Shown here: positions 55,406 through 64,000 of the stretch, piece by piece
How positions within the stretch are numbered: position 1 is the first letter of the stretch
Layout: every line of letters begins with the position of its first letter
NCBI GenBank assembly: GCA_016125455.1
Contig: WGLS01000004.1
Location: forward strand, 62,001 to 126,000
Direction: 5' to 3'
Length of the DNA stretch: 64,000 nt
Origin: Alphaproteobacteria bacterium
Lineage (GTDB): Bacteria; Pseudomonadota; Alphaproteobacteria; Caulobacterales; Parvularculaceae
Program-made: the position numbers and the translations under genes
The notes under the pieces: model-generated
Seen by the model: the letters and a program-made list of their open reading frames with translations, nothing else
Databases searched by the model: none
Told to the model about the DNA's origin: nothing

Positions 55406-56244
55406 TTGGCGGCGGTCAATCCGCCGAACGAGCGGAGCACGACGAAGACGACATGCAGGCGTCTTCGGCGCCGTTGCTGGAGCATCTATCGGAGCTGCGC
55501 AACCGACTGATCATTTCATTTGCGACGATCGCTGCCGCGTTTGTTCTCTGCTTCTTGTTCTCACGCCAGATGTTTGATTTTCTCATTATCCCGTTCGTCC
55601 GGGCGGTCTCTGCGGCCAGCGCGACTTCGGATGGAGTCCGTCAGGACCCAACGCTTTATTTTGCGCCGCTGGAGTTCTTCTTTACGCGGGTGCGGCTCGC
55701 CGTGTTTGCGTCAGTAGCCGTTTCATCGCCAATGCTTGCCTACCAGGTCTACGCCTTCGTTTCGCCAGGCCTCTACAAGCGCGAAAAAATGGCCGCCGCG
55801 CCCTTCCTTACGGCAATGCCGGTGCTTTTTTCGCTTGGCGCTGCGCTCGTCTATTTCGTGCTTATGCCATTCGTGATGCGCTTTGCTGTCGGATTCGAAG
55901 CGGAAGCCGGCGAATCAGGCGCGGCGAACTTTGAACTCCTCACGCGAGTAGGCGACTACCTGTCTCTTGTGACGACGCTGATTCTCGCGTTCGGGTTTGC
56001 ATTTCAATTGCCGGTGTTCCTGACGCTTCTTGCAAGAGCGGGCCTCGTAACGCCCGAATTCCTAGTGAAAAATAGGCGAATTTCGATCGTGGTCATTTTC
56101 ATTGCGGCGGCGTTTCTGACGCCGCCAGACCCGATTAGCCAGATCATCCTTGGCTTGTCGATTATGGCGCTCTACGAGGCTTCGATCATCTCAGTTCGTT
56201 TTGCCGTACGGAAGACCAATTCGTCTTCACCGTCGGATGCCTAA
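55402..56244 (+). CDS. tatC: Sec-independent protein translocase subunit TatC
   Basis: TatC recognises twin-arginine signal peptides. The 280-residue protein has six membrane helices. The conserved N-terminal LLEHLSELRNRLIISFA, EFFFTRVRLAVFASV and FVSPGLYKREK with the Glu of the signal-peptide site are present. FQLPVFLTLLARAGLV, then AAFLTPPDPISQIILGLSIM in helices 4-6 also match. An acidic N-terminal extension of about 20 residues (AERAEHDEDDMQASS) precedes the core. GTG 55402 overlaps the tatB stop; ATG 55453 is an alternative. Confidence 0.96.
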   Translation: MIGGGQSAERAEHDEDDMQASSAPLLEHLSELRNRLIISFATIAAAFVLCFLFSRQMFDFLIIPFVRAVSAASATSDGVRQDPTLYFAPLEFFFTRVRLAVFASVAVSSPMLAYQVYAFVSPGLYKREKMAAAPFLTAMPVLFSLGAALVYFVLMPFVMRFAVGFEAEAGESGAANFELLTRVGDYLSLVTTLILAFGFAFQLPVFLTLLARAGLVTPEFLVKNRRISIVVIFIAAAFLTPPDPISQIILGLSIMALYEASIISVRFAVRKTNSSSPSDA

Positions 56245-56327
56245 GCCGTGTCCGGCATGGTCGGCGGATTTTGCTTGCTGCCCGCCTAGCCTGAATACGT
56301 CGCAACCTGATCAACCTGGAATTCGCC

Positions 56328-57608
56328 ATGCATGATATCAAGTTTATTCGCGATCATCCCGATGCATTCGACGCGGCGCTCGCGCGTCGCGGGCTAAAGC
56401 CGCGGGCCGGCGAAATTCTGTCGCTCGATCAGGACAGCCGGAAGTTTACCGCCATCCTCGAAGATCTTCAGGCGCGGCGAAATGCTGCGTCGAGAGAAAT
56501 AGGCAAGGCAAAAGCCGCTGGCGATGACGCCGAATTTGAACGTCTTCGCGCTGAAGTCGAGAACATCAAGGCCCAAATGCCGACGGCCGAGGCAGAAAAA
56601 GACAGGAACCAGGATGCGGTCACCGCGATTCTTGAGGCTGTGCCCAACCTGCCGGCGGATGATGCGCCGGATGGCCTTTCGGAAGAAGATAACGTCGAAG
56701 TGCGAAAGTGGGGCGCGCCAAAATCAATTGTCGGACCGATAGAACATTTTGATCTCGGCGAGGCGCTCGGTCTGATGGATTTCGAGACAGCGGCCAGCAT
56801 GTCGGGTGCGCGCTTTGTAATCCTCAAGGGTGCGCTCGCTCGACTCGAACGGGCGCTGGCGAACTTCATGCTCGATATCCATACCCGGGAGTTCGGGTAC
56901 GAAGAAATTTCGCCGCCTGTGCTTGTGCGCGACGAAGCGCTCTACGGCACTGGCCAGCTTCCGAAGTTCGCCGAAGACCAGTTTAGGACGACCGGCGACC
57001 ACTGGCTCACTCCAACAGCCGAAGTGACATTAACGAATACGGTGATGGACTCGATCCTTGCGGAAGAAGAATTGCCTAAACGGCTGACTGCATGGACCCA
57101 GTGCTTCAGGTCGGAAGCCGGTTCGGCGGGTCGCGATACGCGCGGGATGATCCGCGTTCATCAGTTCTCCAAGGTGGAGTTGGTGTCGATCACGACCGAG
57201 GAACAGTCCAATCGGGAACACGAGCGAATGACCGAGTGCGCAGAGGAGATCCTCAAGCGTCTTTCGCTACCCTTCCGAACTGTGGCGTTGTGCTGCGGCG
57301 ACATGGGCTTCTCGGCGCGCAAGACCTATGACCTCGAAGTCTGGCTGCCTGGACAGGAGCGCTATCGGGAGATTTCGTCCTGCTCGAATTGCGGCGATTT
57401 CCAGGCTCGGCGCATGAAGGCGAGGTATCGCCGCGACGGCGAAAAGGCGACGCGCTTCGTGCACACCCTGAATGGGTCCGGGCTCGCAGTCGGCCGTACG
57501 CTCGTCGCCGTCCTCGAGAACTATCAGCAACCAGATGGGTCTGTGCAGGTTCCAGAGGCGCTGGCGCCTTACATGGGCGGCATCGAGGCAATCAGGGCGG
57601 CGCGCTGA
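56328..57608 (+). CDS. serS: Seryl-tRNA synthetase
   Basis: SerRS is a class II aminoacyl-tRNA synthetase of 426 residues. An N-terminal coiled-coil arm (about 30-100) is followed by the class II core: motif 2 region [24 protein letters not shown] and motif 3 [16 protein letters not shown]. Also seen are [39 protein letters not shown] and the [12 protein letters not shown] strand. It has normal length. surE starts directly after the stop (TGA then ATG). Confidence 0.97.
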   Translation: MHDIKFIRDHPDAFDAALARRGLKPRAGEILSLDQDSRKFTAILEDLQARRNAASREIGKAKAAGDDAEFERLRAEVENIKAQMPTAEAEKDRNQDAVTAILEAVPNLPADDAPDGLSEEDNVEVRKWGAPKSIVGPIEHFDLGEALGLMDFETAASMSGARFVILKGALARLERALANFMLDIHTREFGYEEISPPVLVRDEALYGTGQLPKFAEDQFRTTGDHWLTPTAEVTLTNTVMDSILAEEELPKRLTAWTQCFRSEAGSAGRDTRGMIRVHQFSKVELVSITTEEQSNREHERMTECAEEILKRLSLPFRTVALCCGDMGFSARKTYDLEVWLPGQERYREISSCSNCGDFQARRMKARYRRDGEKATRFVHTLNGSGLAVGRTLVAVLENYQQPDGSVQVPEALAPYMGGIEAIRAAR

Positions 57609-58382
57609 ATGCGGATTCTTTGTTCCAATGACGACGGCATTCACGCTCGCGGACTAGAGAGCCTGGAGAAAATCGCCCGAACGCTCTCGGATGATGTCTG
57701 GGTCGTCGCCCCTCAAGAAGAACAGTCCGGTGCGGCGCGGGCATTGACGCTTGCTCATCCAATTCGCGTTCGTGAGTATGCGGACAAGCGCTTCGCGGTG
57801 TCCGGCACGCCAACCGATGCCGTGATGATGGCGGTCACGCAGTTGATGAAGGATCAAAAGCCTGACCTTGTTCTGTCCGGGGTTAATAATGGCCAGAACC
57901 TCGCGGAGGACGTGACCTTCTCCGGGACAATTGCGGCTGCGCTTCAGGGCATGACCCTCGGGATTCCGTCGATCGCGCTTTCCATGACCCGGTTCACGCG
58001 CCAATCCGCAGCATGGGAAACTGCCGAAGCGTTTGGGTCGTCCATTGTCAGCCAGTTGCTGGAGGCTGGGTGGCCTGAAGATGTCGTCATGAACGTCAAT
58101 TTCCCGGCGTGCGCGCCAGACGAGGTCAAGGGCATTGAAGTCACCGAGCAGGGACGGCGCGACCAGTTTCAGCTGTACGTCGAAGAACGTGAAGATCTTC
58201 GCGGTGGCACCTATTACTGGTTTGGCTTTACAGGAAAGCTTTCCGATCCGCCTGTGGGGAGCGACCTCCGGGCGATCTATGATGGTCGAATTTCCGTCAC
58301 GCCTCTGCATCTGTCGCTGACGCATGAAGCGACGCGAAGACGGCTCTCAGCGGCTTTCAAGTCAAGGGACCAGGCTGACTAG
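57609..58382 (+). CDS. surE: 5'/3'-nucleotidase SurE
   Basis: SurE is a metal-dependent nucleoside-5'/3'-monophosphatase linked to survival in stationary phase. The 257-residue protein has the N-terminal [18 protein letters not shown] (Asp-Asp metal site), [29 protein letters not shown] and [23 protein letters not shown] 57609 immediately follows the serS stop. The next gene encodes the LysM/LytM protein; pcm, which separates these two in many relatives, is absent. Confidence 0.97.
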   Translation: MRILCSNDDGIHARGLESLEKIARTLSDDVWVVAPQEEQSGAARALTLAHPIRVREYADKRFAVSGTPTDAVMMAVTQLMKDQKPDLVLSGVNNGQNLAEDVTFSGTIAAALQGMTLGIPSIALSMTRFTRQSAAWETAEAFGSSIVSQLLEAGWPEDVVMNVNFPACAPDEVKGIEVTEQGRRDQFQLYVEEREDLRGGTYYWFGFTGKLSDPPVGSDLRAIYDGRISVTPLHLSLTHEATRRRLSAAFKSRDQAD

Positions 58383-58394
58383 CTAGCGCGGCCG

Positions 58395-58409
58395 TTAAGT
58401 CGTTGTTAA
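58395..58409 (+). promoter_or_regulatory. CtrA-type binding site TTAA-N7-TTAA
   Basis: TTAAGTCGTTGTTAA lies 55 bases before the start of the LysM/LytM protein gene. It is an exact match to the full CtrA recognition pattern of Caulobacter and relatives, TTAA-N7-TTAA. It sits in the 81-base gap after surE, where a promoter for the LytM gene would be. Direct CtrA control of a division-linked peptidoglycan factor is plausible but inferred. Confidence 0.6.
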
Positions 58410-58463
58410 CCGACAGGGTCGATTCGTTCATCTACCTTAACGTTGTAACGATGGAGCGGCGAC

Positions 58464-59717
58464 ATGCGCGCGAGGCTGGCGATTCTCTTGGCGACCGCGG
58501 CAGCAAGTGCGTGCGCGAGCGGGAACGAAGCGCCGGTCGTCTATGGTTCGCATCCGACATGGCAGGGGCGCATCTACTCTTCCAGAGCCGACTTGCCGCC
58601 TGTGCCCGCCGCCCAGACCGCGCGGGCTGTGCCATCAAAAGGTTCCGGCGACGACAAGATCGATCAAAGGCTCACAAGAGCATCATTCGATGAAGGCGAC
58701 CTGCTAGGCGACCTAATCGAGCCAGGCGCGGTCATTGAGAAGCCAAATCGCCGAACGGCGGCGCTGACCGCGGATGATATCTACCTGGAGGACTCGCTTG
58801 TCGGCGGCCACGACGGCGGCGGGGGCGCAAGCTCTTTGGGGTTTGTCCGTGTACGAACAGGCGATACCGTCTACGCCATCTCGCGGCGGACAGGGGTTAG
58901 CCCTGAAGCGATCATCGCTGAAAACAGGCTTCGCGCTCCCTATCACCTTGAGGTAGGTCAATCGCTTAAAGTGCCCGGAACCAAGCCGACGCAAGTCAAG
59001 ATCGCCAGCGTTACGCGGGCGACGCCGGTCAAGGTTCAAAATGCTTCCGCCATCCAGTCGAGCAACGGACGTCGCCATGTCGTTCGCTCAGGCGACACCC
59101 TGTATGCGATTTCCCGCGCCTCGGGGGTCCCCGTCTCGGAAATAGCAACTGCAAACAGGCTAAAGGCGCCTTACCAGTTGAAAGTGGGGGATGAACTCGA
59201 AATCCCCTCGTCGACCCCGTCTGTTGTCGCACGAGCTGCGCCTCCACAAAAGTCAACAAATGCCCCGGAAAGCGTGGAGCGCGTGTCCTTCCTGACTCCG
59301 AAGGCGGATGTTACAAGCTCGATTGCGCCGACAGCCGGGCGAGTCCTCTTCGAATGGCCTGTAAAGGGCTCGGTCGTAAACGGTTTCAAGCGGGGCGCTC
59401 CAGGCGAGCGGAACGACGGCATCGATATTGCCGCGCCTGTCGGCACACCGGTACGCGCCGCGGCGGATGGCGAAGTCGTCTACCGAGGAGCCGGCCTTGA
59501 CGGCTATGGCAATCTGCTTTTGATCCGACACGACGACGGGTTCGTCACCGCGTACGCCCACAACGACGTCATGCTCGTTCGAAAGGGGCAGCAAGTTCGT
59601 CAGGGACAGGTGATTGCAAAAGTCGGGCAGACCGGGGCGGCCGATCAGCCGCGCCTTCATTTTGAGATCCGGCAGAATCTCAAGGCCGTTGATCCGATGT
59701 CGCTGCTCGGAACCTAG
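58464..59717 (+). CDS. LysM-LysM-LytM (M23) protein, likely degenerate amidase activator (NlpD/DipM-like)
   Basis: A 417-residue envelope protein. The N-terminus is a signal peptide with a possible lipobox (Cys17 in AAASACASG). Two LysM domains at about 128-171 and 205-248 bind peptidoglycan (GDTVYAISRRTGVSPEAII; GDTLYAISRASGVPVSEIA). A C-terminal M23/LytM domain covers about 310-415. In the catalytic motifs the zinc His of HxxxD is Asn (ERNDGIDIAAP) and the HxH motif reads RLHFEIR, so the enzyme is probably inactive and serves as an activator of amidases, like EnvC/NlpD or DipM. A CtrA-type box lies upstream. The stop shares CTAG with the convergent chorismate mutase gene. Confidence 0.9.
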   Translation: MRARLAILLATAAASACASGNEAPVVYGSHPTWQGRIYSSRADLPPVPAAQTARAVPSKGSGDDKIDQRLTRASFDEGDLLGDLIEPGAVIEKPNRRTAALTADDIYLEDSLVGGHDGGGGASSLGFVRVRTGDTVYAISRRTGVSPEAIIAENRLRAPYHLEVGQSLKVPGTKPTQVKIASVTRATPVKVQNASAIQSSNGRRHVVRSGDTLYAISRASGVPVSEIATANRLKAPYQLKVGDELEIPSSTPSVVARAAPPQKSTNAPESVERVSFLTPKADVTSSIAPTAGRVLFEWPVKGSVVNGFKRGAPGERNDGIDIAAPVGTPVRAAADGEVVYRGAGLDGYGNLLLIRHDDGFVTAYAHNDVMLVRKGQQVRQGQVIAKVGQTGAADQPRLHFEIRQNLKAVDPMSLLGT

Positions 59718-60013
59718 TCGTCAGTGCGAAGTCGCTCTTCCTGGTACTGAACGCCCCAGCCAATAATCTGGCGCCAAAGCGCTTCCGCCATTTCCGGCGG
59801 CATGCCGCCTGCCGCGGCGCGAGCCCTGACGCGTTCAATTACTTCTCGATTTCTCCAAGGGACGGAAGCGGTTTGGGCTTCGACCTTTTTCAGTTGCCAC
59901 ATTCGATCCACGAAGCGCCAGCGCTCCGAAAGCAAGTCAACGATTGCATTGTCGACCCGGTCAATCTCTTGGCGCACTTCCTGCATTGATGCGCATGCTC
60001 TTGGCTCTTTCAT
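59714..60013 (-). CDS. Chorismate mutase (AroQ type)
   Basis: A 99-residue AroQ-fold enzyme that converts chorismate to prephenate for Phe/Tyr synthesis; isochorismate-pyruvate-lyase-like activity is possible in the group. The motif MQEVRQEIDRVDNAIVDLLS contains the R-x-E-I-D-x-x-D pattern. SERWRFVDRMWQLKK carries the conserved Arg and Lys. The C-terminal helix follows PPEMAEALWRQIIGW. GGAG lies 8 bases before ATG 60013. It follows the ABC-F gene by 27 bases on the same strand. Confidence 0.9.
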   Translation of the reverse strand: MKEPRACASMQEVRQEIDRVDNAIVDLLSERWRFVDRMWQLKKVEAQTASVPWRNREVIERVRARAAAGGMPPEMAEALWRQIIGWGVQYQEERLRTDD

Positions 60014-60040
60014 TATCAGTCTCCGGAAAACTGCTGAGGC

Positions 60041-61930
60041 TCATGCTTCGTTGTAATTGACGCGTTCCGTCTCGTACGCGTCGAGCGCTGCAAGCCAGGC
60101 GGTCTCGGCGTCATCAATCGCCCTGATAAGGGCGGCGCGCTCTCGCTGCAGCTTTGTCGCTCTGGCGATATCCTTTGTGTAGAGCTCTGAGTCAGCGAGG
60201 GCGGCGTCAAGCCGTTTCAGGACTGCGTTCAGTTCGTTCACGCGCGATTCCTTTTGATCGACCCGATTCTTCAATGGGCCAAGGACGTCCCGACCGCGCG
60301 CTTCCGCGGCGCGCGCAACAGGGAAGGGAGTGGGATTCCCGCCTGATCGCGCGCTCTTTTCTGATTTCCTGATTTGAAGGATGAGCTTGCGATAATCGTC
60401 AAGATCGCCGTCGAACGAATGCACCTTTCCGCTATCAACGAGCCAGAGCCGCTCGCCGACAAGTTCCGCAAGGTGGGCATCGTGGGTAATGAGCATGACG
60501 GCGCCAGAATAATCGTTGAGCGCGTCCGCCAGCGCTTCGCGACTGTCAATGTCGAGATGGTTTGTCGGTTCGTCGAGAATAAGCAGGTGTGGCGCATCGA
60601 GGCCGATAAGTCCAAGAAGAAGCCTTGCTTTCTCGCCGCCTGACATGTTGGCGACCTTTGCATCAGCTTTTTCCGAACCGAAGCCAAGTTGCGCCGCAAT
60701 CGATCGTACCTGCGCCTCGGTCGCTGTCGCGCGTCGTTCGCGCACATGATCCAGAGGCGAGGCCGACGCCATTAGCTCATCCATCTGGTGCTGCGCAAAA
60801 AACGCGATGCGCAGTTTCTTGTGCTTGAACAGATTGCCCCCAAGTAGCGGGATGCGGCCGGCAATCGACTTGACGAGCGTCGACTTGCCCTGGCCATTCG
60901 CGCCGAGAACGACAATCCGATCGTCGTCGTCGATGCGCAGAGCAAGTTGCCTTAGCACCGGCCGACCGGGACTGTAGCCCAGATCTGCGTCCTCAAACCG
61001 GATTATGGGCGGCGCCATCGGCTCCGGATTCTTGAATTCAAACGGCGCAACGCCGAACTCGGTCGGCGGCGACACGTCGGCCAGTCGAGCAATTGCCTTC
61101 AGGCGGCTTTGCGCTTGTTTCGCTTTGCTAGCCTTGGCCCTAAACCTGTCGACGAACGCCTGCATGTGGCGACGCTGCGCGTCCAGTCTCGACTTCGACG
61201 CAAGCGCCTGCGCCCGCGCCTCGCTTCGCCGCCGGACATATGCGTCGTATCCACCGGTGTGTACGGATAGTTTTGCGTCATCGAGCGCAAGTATGTGCGT
61301 GGAGCATCGGTTCAGAAAGTCCCTGTCGTGGCTTACAAAGAGCGCGGAATATGGGTACCGGCGCAAGAACGTCTCGAGCCACATGGCGCCTTCAATATCG
61401 AGATAGTTCGTAGGTTCGTCGAGCAGCAACAGATCCGGCGCGGCGAACAACAACCCGGCGAGCGCGACGCGCATGCGCCAGCCGCCCGAGAAGTCGGAGG
61501 ATGGCCGCGCCTGATCGGCTGCTGAAAAACCAAGGCCTGCGAGGATGCCAGCGGCGCGCGCTTCCGCGGAATGAGCGTCAATGTCTGAAAGCCGTGTGTG
61601 GATTTCGGCAAGCGCAATTGGGTCTGTCTCGGCTTCGGCCCGGGCAAGCAGTGATTCGCGTTCAGCGTCGTGGGAAAGGACGACTTCAACCAGACTCTCC
61701 GGGCCCGATGGGGCTTCTTGTTCGAGGGCGCCAAGCCGGCGGCCGCTGCGAAGCGAGACGACGCCGCTCTCCGGCCCAATTTCGCCCTTGATCAAGCGGA
61801 GCAGGGTTGATTTGCCAGCCCCGTTTCGGCCAACGAATCCGACCTTCCAGCCGTCCGCCAGCGACACGCTCGCCTGTTCGAACAACAAGCGGCCCTCAAC
61901 CCGGTAAGTCAGTTCCTTGATTTGAAGCAC
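60041..61930 (-). CDS. ABC-F family ATP-binding protein (GTG start)
   Basis: A soluble duplicated ABC ATPase (ABC-F, EttA/Uup-like), about 629 residues, without membrane helices. Such proteins act on the ribosome E site or as translation factors, some in antibiotic protection. NBD1: Walker [14 protein letters not shown], signature [15 protein letters not shown], Walker [13 protein letters not shown]. The ABC-F linker ([12 protein letters not shown]) follows. NBD2: [39 protein letters not shown]-terminal coiled coil follows (about 535-625). The start is taken as GTG 61930, giving [11 protein letters not shown] typical of the family; the frame is open to 62098. Confidence 0.92.
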   Translation of the reverse strand: MLQIKELTYRVEGRLLFEQASVSLADGWKVGFVGRNGAGKSTLLRLIKGEIGPESGVVSLRSGRRLGALEQEAPSGPESLVEVVLSHDAERESLLARAEAETDPIALAEIHTRLSDIDAHSAEARAAGILAGLGFSAADQARPSSDFSGGWRMRVALAGLLFAAPDLLLLDEPTNYLDIEGAMWLETFLRRYPYSALFVSHDRDFLNRCSTHILALDDAKLSVHTGGYDAYVRRRSEARAQALASKSRLDAQRRHMQAFVDRFRAKASKAKQAQSRLKAIARLADVSPPTEFGVAPFEFKNPEPMAPPIIRFEDADLGYSPGRPVLRQLALRIDDDDRIVVLGANGQGKSTLVKSIAGRIPLLGGNLFKHKKLRIAFFAQHQMDELMASASPLDHVRERRATATEAQVRSIAAQLGFGSEKADAKVANMSGGEKARLLLGLIGLDAPHLLILDEPTNHLDIDSREALADALNDYSGAVMLITHDAHLAELVGERLWLVDSGKVHSFDGDLDDYRKLILQIRKSEKSARSGGNPTPFPVARAAEARGRDVLGPLKNRVDQKESRVNELNAVLKRLDAALADSELYTKDIARATKLQRERAALIRAIDDAETAWLAALDAYETERVNYNEA

Positions 61931-62148
61931 GTGTTCTGCAACGCCCTGATAAGGTTCTCCGGAGGCGCCTCGCCGTGCGGGAAAGGCCGGATGGCCTGTC
62001 CGATCGGAATATGGCGGCTTCAGGCTTGCCGCCGACGTCCCGCATTGATACTGACCCGGTCGAATTCGAGCCGGACCCGCGGCAGTACATACAGACAATC
62101 TCCGTCTCGGGCCACCGGCGCCCGACGCAGAAAGAGGATCTTCAGAAA

Positions 62149-62571
62149 ATGGCGACCGAACGGACGTTTTCCATCATCAAGCCGGATGCAACCCGCCGGA
62201 ACATTACTGGAAAGATCATCTCGAAACTCGAGGATGGCGGGCTGCGAGTCGTCGCGCAGAAGCGTATCCACATGACCCGCGAGCAGGCCGAAGGGTTCTA
62301 CGCTGTCCACCGTGAACGCCCGTTTTTTGGCGAACTGGTCGACTTCATGATGTCCGGCCCGGTCGTTGTCCAGGTTCTGGAAGGCGAAAACGCGATTGCC
62401 CGAAATCGCGAAATAATGGGTGCAACCAATCCCAAGGATGCCGCGCCGGGAACAATTCGAGCTGATTTTGCCGAATCGATCGGTGAAAACTCAGTTCATG
62501 GGTCCGACGGGCCGGATACTGCGGCTGAGGAGATCAGGTTTTTCTTCTCTGAGAAGGAAATCACCGGCTGA
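62149..62571 (+). CDS. ndk: Nucleoside diphosphate kinase
   Basis: Ndk transfers the gamma phosphate between nucleoside di- and triphosphates through a phospho-His. The 140-residue protein starts [18 protein letters not shown], has the fingerprint [20 protein letters not shown] and the active-site His in [19 protein letters not shown] 62149 has GAGGATCTTCAG upstream; the open frame to 61975 adds unrelated sequence. It is divergent from the ABC-F gene. Normal size for a bacterial Ndk. Confidence 0.97.
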   Translation: MATERTFSIIKPDATRRNITGKIISKLEDGGLRVVAQKRIHMTREQAEGFYAVHRERPFFGELVDFMMSGPVVVQVLEGENAIARNREIMGATNPKDAAPGTIRADFAESIGENSVHGSDGPDTAAEEIRFFFSEKEITG

Positions 62572-62600
62572 TTTATTCCCGCCCGGCGCCGGAGCAAGCC

Positions 62601-63680
62601 ATGGTTCGCGCGTTTATTCTGAGCGTTTTTCTGTTCGCGGCTGCCTTGCCGGCGGTTGCGGCGAGCTACGATGCGCCCGCCGAGGGCGAATATGTGGTTG
62701 ATCGCTTCGTCTTCCAGTCCGGCGAGGAACTGGAGGGGCTCAGGCTCCACTACCGAACTATTGGCGCACTTCGTCATGATGCGGATGGCAAGGCGTCGAA
62801 TGCCGTGCTTGTCATGCACGGGACCACCGGTTCCGGAGCGAGCCTGCTTCGTGAGAGTTTCGCCGGCGAGCTCTTCTGCGCTGGGTGCCTTCTCGACGCC
62901 CGAAAGTATTTCATCATTCTTCCGGACGGGATTGGTCATGGGGCATCCTCAAAACCATCAGATGGCCTGAGGATGGATTTTCCACAGTATGACTATGACG
63001 ACATGGTCAAGGCGCAACATCTGCTGCTGACCGAGCATCTTGGCGTCGATCGCCTCCGGCTTGTAATGGGCACGTCCATGGGCGGCATGCAGTCATGGAT
63101 GTGGGCGTACAAGTACCCACATTTTGTTGATGCGGCCATGCCTCTGGCGAGCTTGCCGGTCGAGATCGCCGGTCGGAACCGAATGACGCGACAAATGATC
63201 GTTGATGCGATCAAGGCCGATCCGGCATGGAACAATGGCGACTATGATCCGGCGGAATCGGACTTCGCTGGCATGCGCGCGGCCATGCATGCCTTGGTCT
63301 TCATGGTGTCATCGCCCCTGCAGTATCAGAAGGCGGCGCCGACGCGCGCTGAGGCCGAGATGATGCTGGAGGACATGGTCAATCGATATGCGACGGCGCT
63401 CGATCCAAATGACACCATATACGCGTTTGAAGCTTCGCGTACGTATGATCCGTCATCGCATCTGGAAAAAATCGTTGCGCCGCTGACGGCGATAAATTCC
63501 GCCGACGATCAGGTGAATCCGCCTGAACTCCGCATATTAGAGTCAGAAATTCGGAAAGTCGCAGGCGGAAACGCTGTAGTTCTGCCGATTACTGATGAAA
63601 CCCGGGGGCACGGCACTCACTCCGTTGCTTCTATCTGGAAACATCACCTTGCGGCGTTGCTCGAAGCCAGCGAGCGCTGA
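62601..63680 (+). CDS. Secreted alpha/beta hydrolase related to homoserine O-acetyltransferases
   Basis: A 359-residue protein with a signal peptide (FILSVFLFAAALPAVAAS). The alpha/beta-hydrolase fold resembles MetX (homoserine O-acetyltransferase). The strand-turn NAVLVMHGTTGSGA, the GIGHGASSKPSDGL region, and the nucleophile elbow MGTSMGGMQSW (Ser) are present. An Asp follows in INSADDQVNPPE and a His near the end (RGHGTHSVASIWK) completes the triad. Export makes it unlikely to be a methionine-pathway enzyme; an esterase is more probable. ATG 62601 comes 29 bases after ndk. Confidence 0.88.
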   Translation: MVRAFILSVFLFAAALPAVAASYDAPAEGEYVVDRFVFQSGEELEGLRLHYRTIGALRHDADGKASNAVLVMHGTTGSGASLLRESFAGELFCAGCLLDARKYFIILPDGIGHGASSKPSDGLRMDFPQYDYDDMVKAQHLLLTEHLGVDRLRLVMGTSMGGMQSWMWAYKYPHFVDAAMPLASLPVEIAGRNRMTRQMIVDAIKADPAWNNGDYDPAESDFAGMRAAMHALVFMVSSPLQYQKAAPTRAEAEMMLEDMVNRYATALDPNDTIYAFEASRTYDPSSHLEKIVAPLTAINSADDQVNPPELRILESEIRKVAGGNAVVLPITDETRGHGTHSVASIWKHHLAALLEASER

Positions 63681-63822
63681 AGCCGAGCGTTTCGCGGATC
63701 CTCGGTCCAAAATTCGTCGCATTTGCGTGGATCCGTTGGTCGCCTCGACGGACGCCGACGGAATCCCTGGTCGCCTTCGTTGAACGCAAGGCCAGTGGTT
63801 CTCGCGCAGACAAAGGTGATGC

Positions 63823-64000
63823 ATGGCCAAAAGACGCCTTTCGACCTCTGCAATCCTCGTCATCGCGTGCTCGTCGCCTGGTGTCCTCGCGGCGCAGCCG
63901 CCCGCCAGCGACGACCCATTCGCTTTCGAGGACGAAGTCGTCGTCGTTGGGGAGAGGCGGCGAGGGACCGTCATTGGCGATATCGAGCCGGAAATCACGC
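63823..64000 (+). CDS. Partial exported protein (TonB-receptor-like N-terminus?), cut by window end
   Basis: ATG 63823 has a good Shine-Dalgarno (AAAGGTG) and opens a frame that runs to the window end (59 codons). It starts with a signal peptide (RLSTSAILVIACSSPGVLAA), then an acidic stretch and VVVVGERRRG, which resembles a TonB box, followed by DIEPEIT. The protein could be a TonB-dependent receptor or a TonB-box secretion-associated protein, as found in Caulobacter relatives. It follows the alpha/beta-hydrolase gene in the same direction. Only the N-terminus is visible, so family is uncertain. Confidence 0.6.
   Translation, partial: MAKRRLSTSAILVIACSSPGVLAAQPPASDDPFAFEDEVVVVGERRRGTVIGDIEPEIT

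Noticed and set aside
63543-63998. 151-codon minus-strand frame at the right end
   Set aside because: It overlaps the end of the alpha/beta-hydrolase gene and the signal peptide of the last partial gene; the plus-strand frame has a Shine-Dalgarno and export features.
1-64000. tRNA, rRNA, CRISPR array, insertion sequence or prophage
   Set aside because: No T-loop/CCA-like pattern between genes, no repeat-spacer array, no transposase or integrase, and no inverted-repeat-bounded element was seen.

Overview
The window comes from a moderately GC-rich alphaproteobacterium with the genes for aerobic-type anoxygenic photosynthesis. The left end holds the tail of the photosynthesis gene cluster, bchY-bchZ-pufQ-pufB-pufA-pufL-pufM. 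The right half holds an order typical of alphaproteobacteria: erpA, dgt, SPOR protein, nagZ, scpA, scpB, tatA, tatB, tatC, serS, surE, LysM/LytM protein. Two proteins with VPxPA-type C-terminal sorting signals, a TonB receptor and a CtrA-type box (TTAA-N7-TTAA) point to the Rhodobacterales/Caulobacterales/Parvularculales side of the class. The genus cannot be fixed from the sequence alone.

Layout. 1-5.6 kb: chlorophyllide a reductase subunits Y (partial) and Z, then pufQBALM, closed by a strong hairpin with no pufC. 5.7-7.8 kb: folD and glutathione-dependent formaldehyde dehydrogenase, divergent one-carbon genes. 8-12.3 kb: a TonB-dependent receptor converging on an RnfD-like membrane protein/DUF2330 operon. 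12.8-18.4 kb: uvrC, a DUF3592 protein, a pterin group (PTPS-like, folB, FolM-like SDR), a CaCA antiporter and a 26-residue membrane protein. 18.6-29.5 kb: a dispersed valine/isobutyrate degradation set (mmsA, isobutyryl-CoA dehydrogenase, 3-hydroxyisobutyryl-CoA hydrolase, mmsB), interleaved with PAS, DUF1353, DedA, VPxPA-CTERM, Nudix, SDR and GST genes. 29.5-36.7 kb: two PilZ proteins, an ATM1-type ABC exporter, a large hybrid histidine kinase and a DUF3137 protein. 36.7-45 kb: purT, TauE/SafE, a RecD-like helicase, rlmJ, a TetR regulator, a decayed gene, xthA, a nitroreductase and a ClpP-like membrane protease. 45-48.7 kb: a second VPxPA-CTERM protein and a hybrid kinase with a periplasmic sensor. 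48.7-64 kb: the conserved housekeeping/envelope block, then chorismate mutase, an ABC-F protein, ndk, a secreted alpha/beta hydrolase and the start of a further exported protein.

Genes are tightly packed. Three convergent pairs overlap by exactly four bases, sharing a palindromic stop (CTAG, TTAA, CTAG). I saw no rRNA, tRNA, insertion sequence, prophage or CRISPR array. The most interesting items are the TonB/RnfD-like/DUF2330 neighbourhood, a PTPS-family enzyme with Tyr at the catalytic Cys position beside folB and a FolM-like reductase, the 26-residue membrane protein, the CtrA box before a degenerate LytM protein, the shared-stop convergent pairs, and an uncaptured pseudogene at 41.9-42.6 kb.
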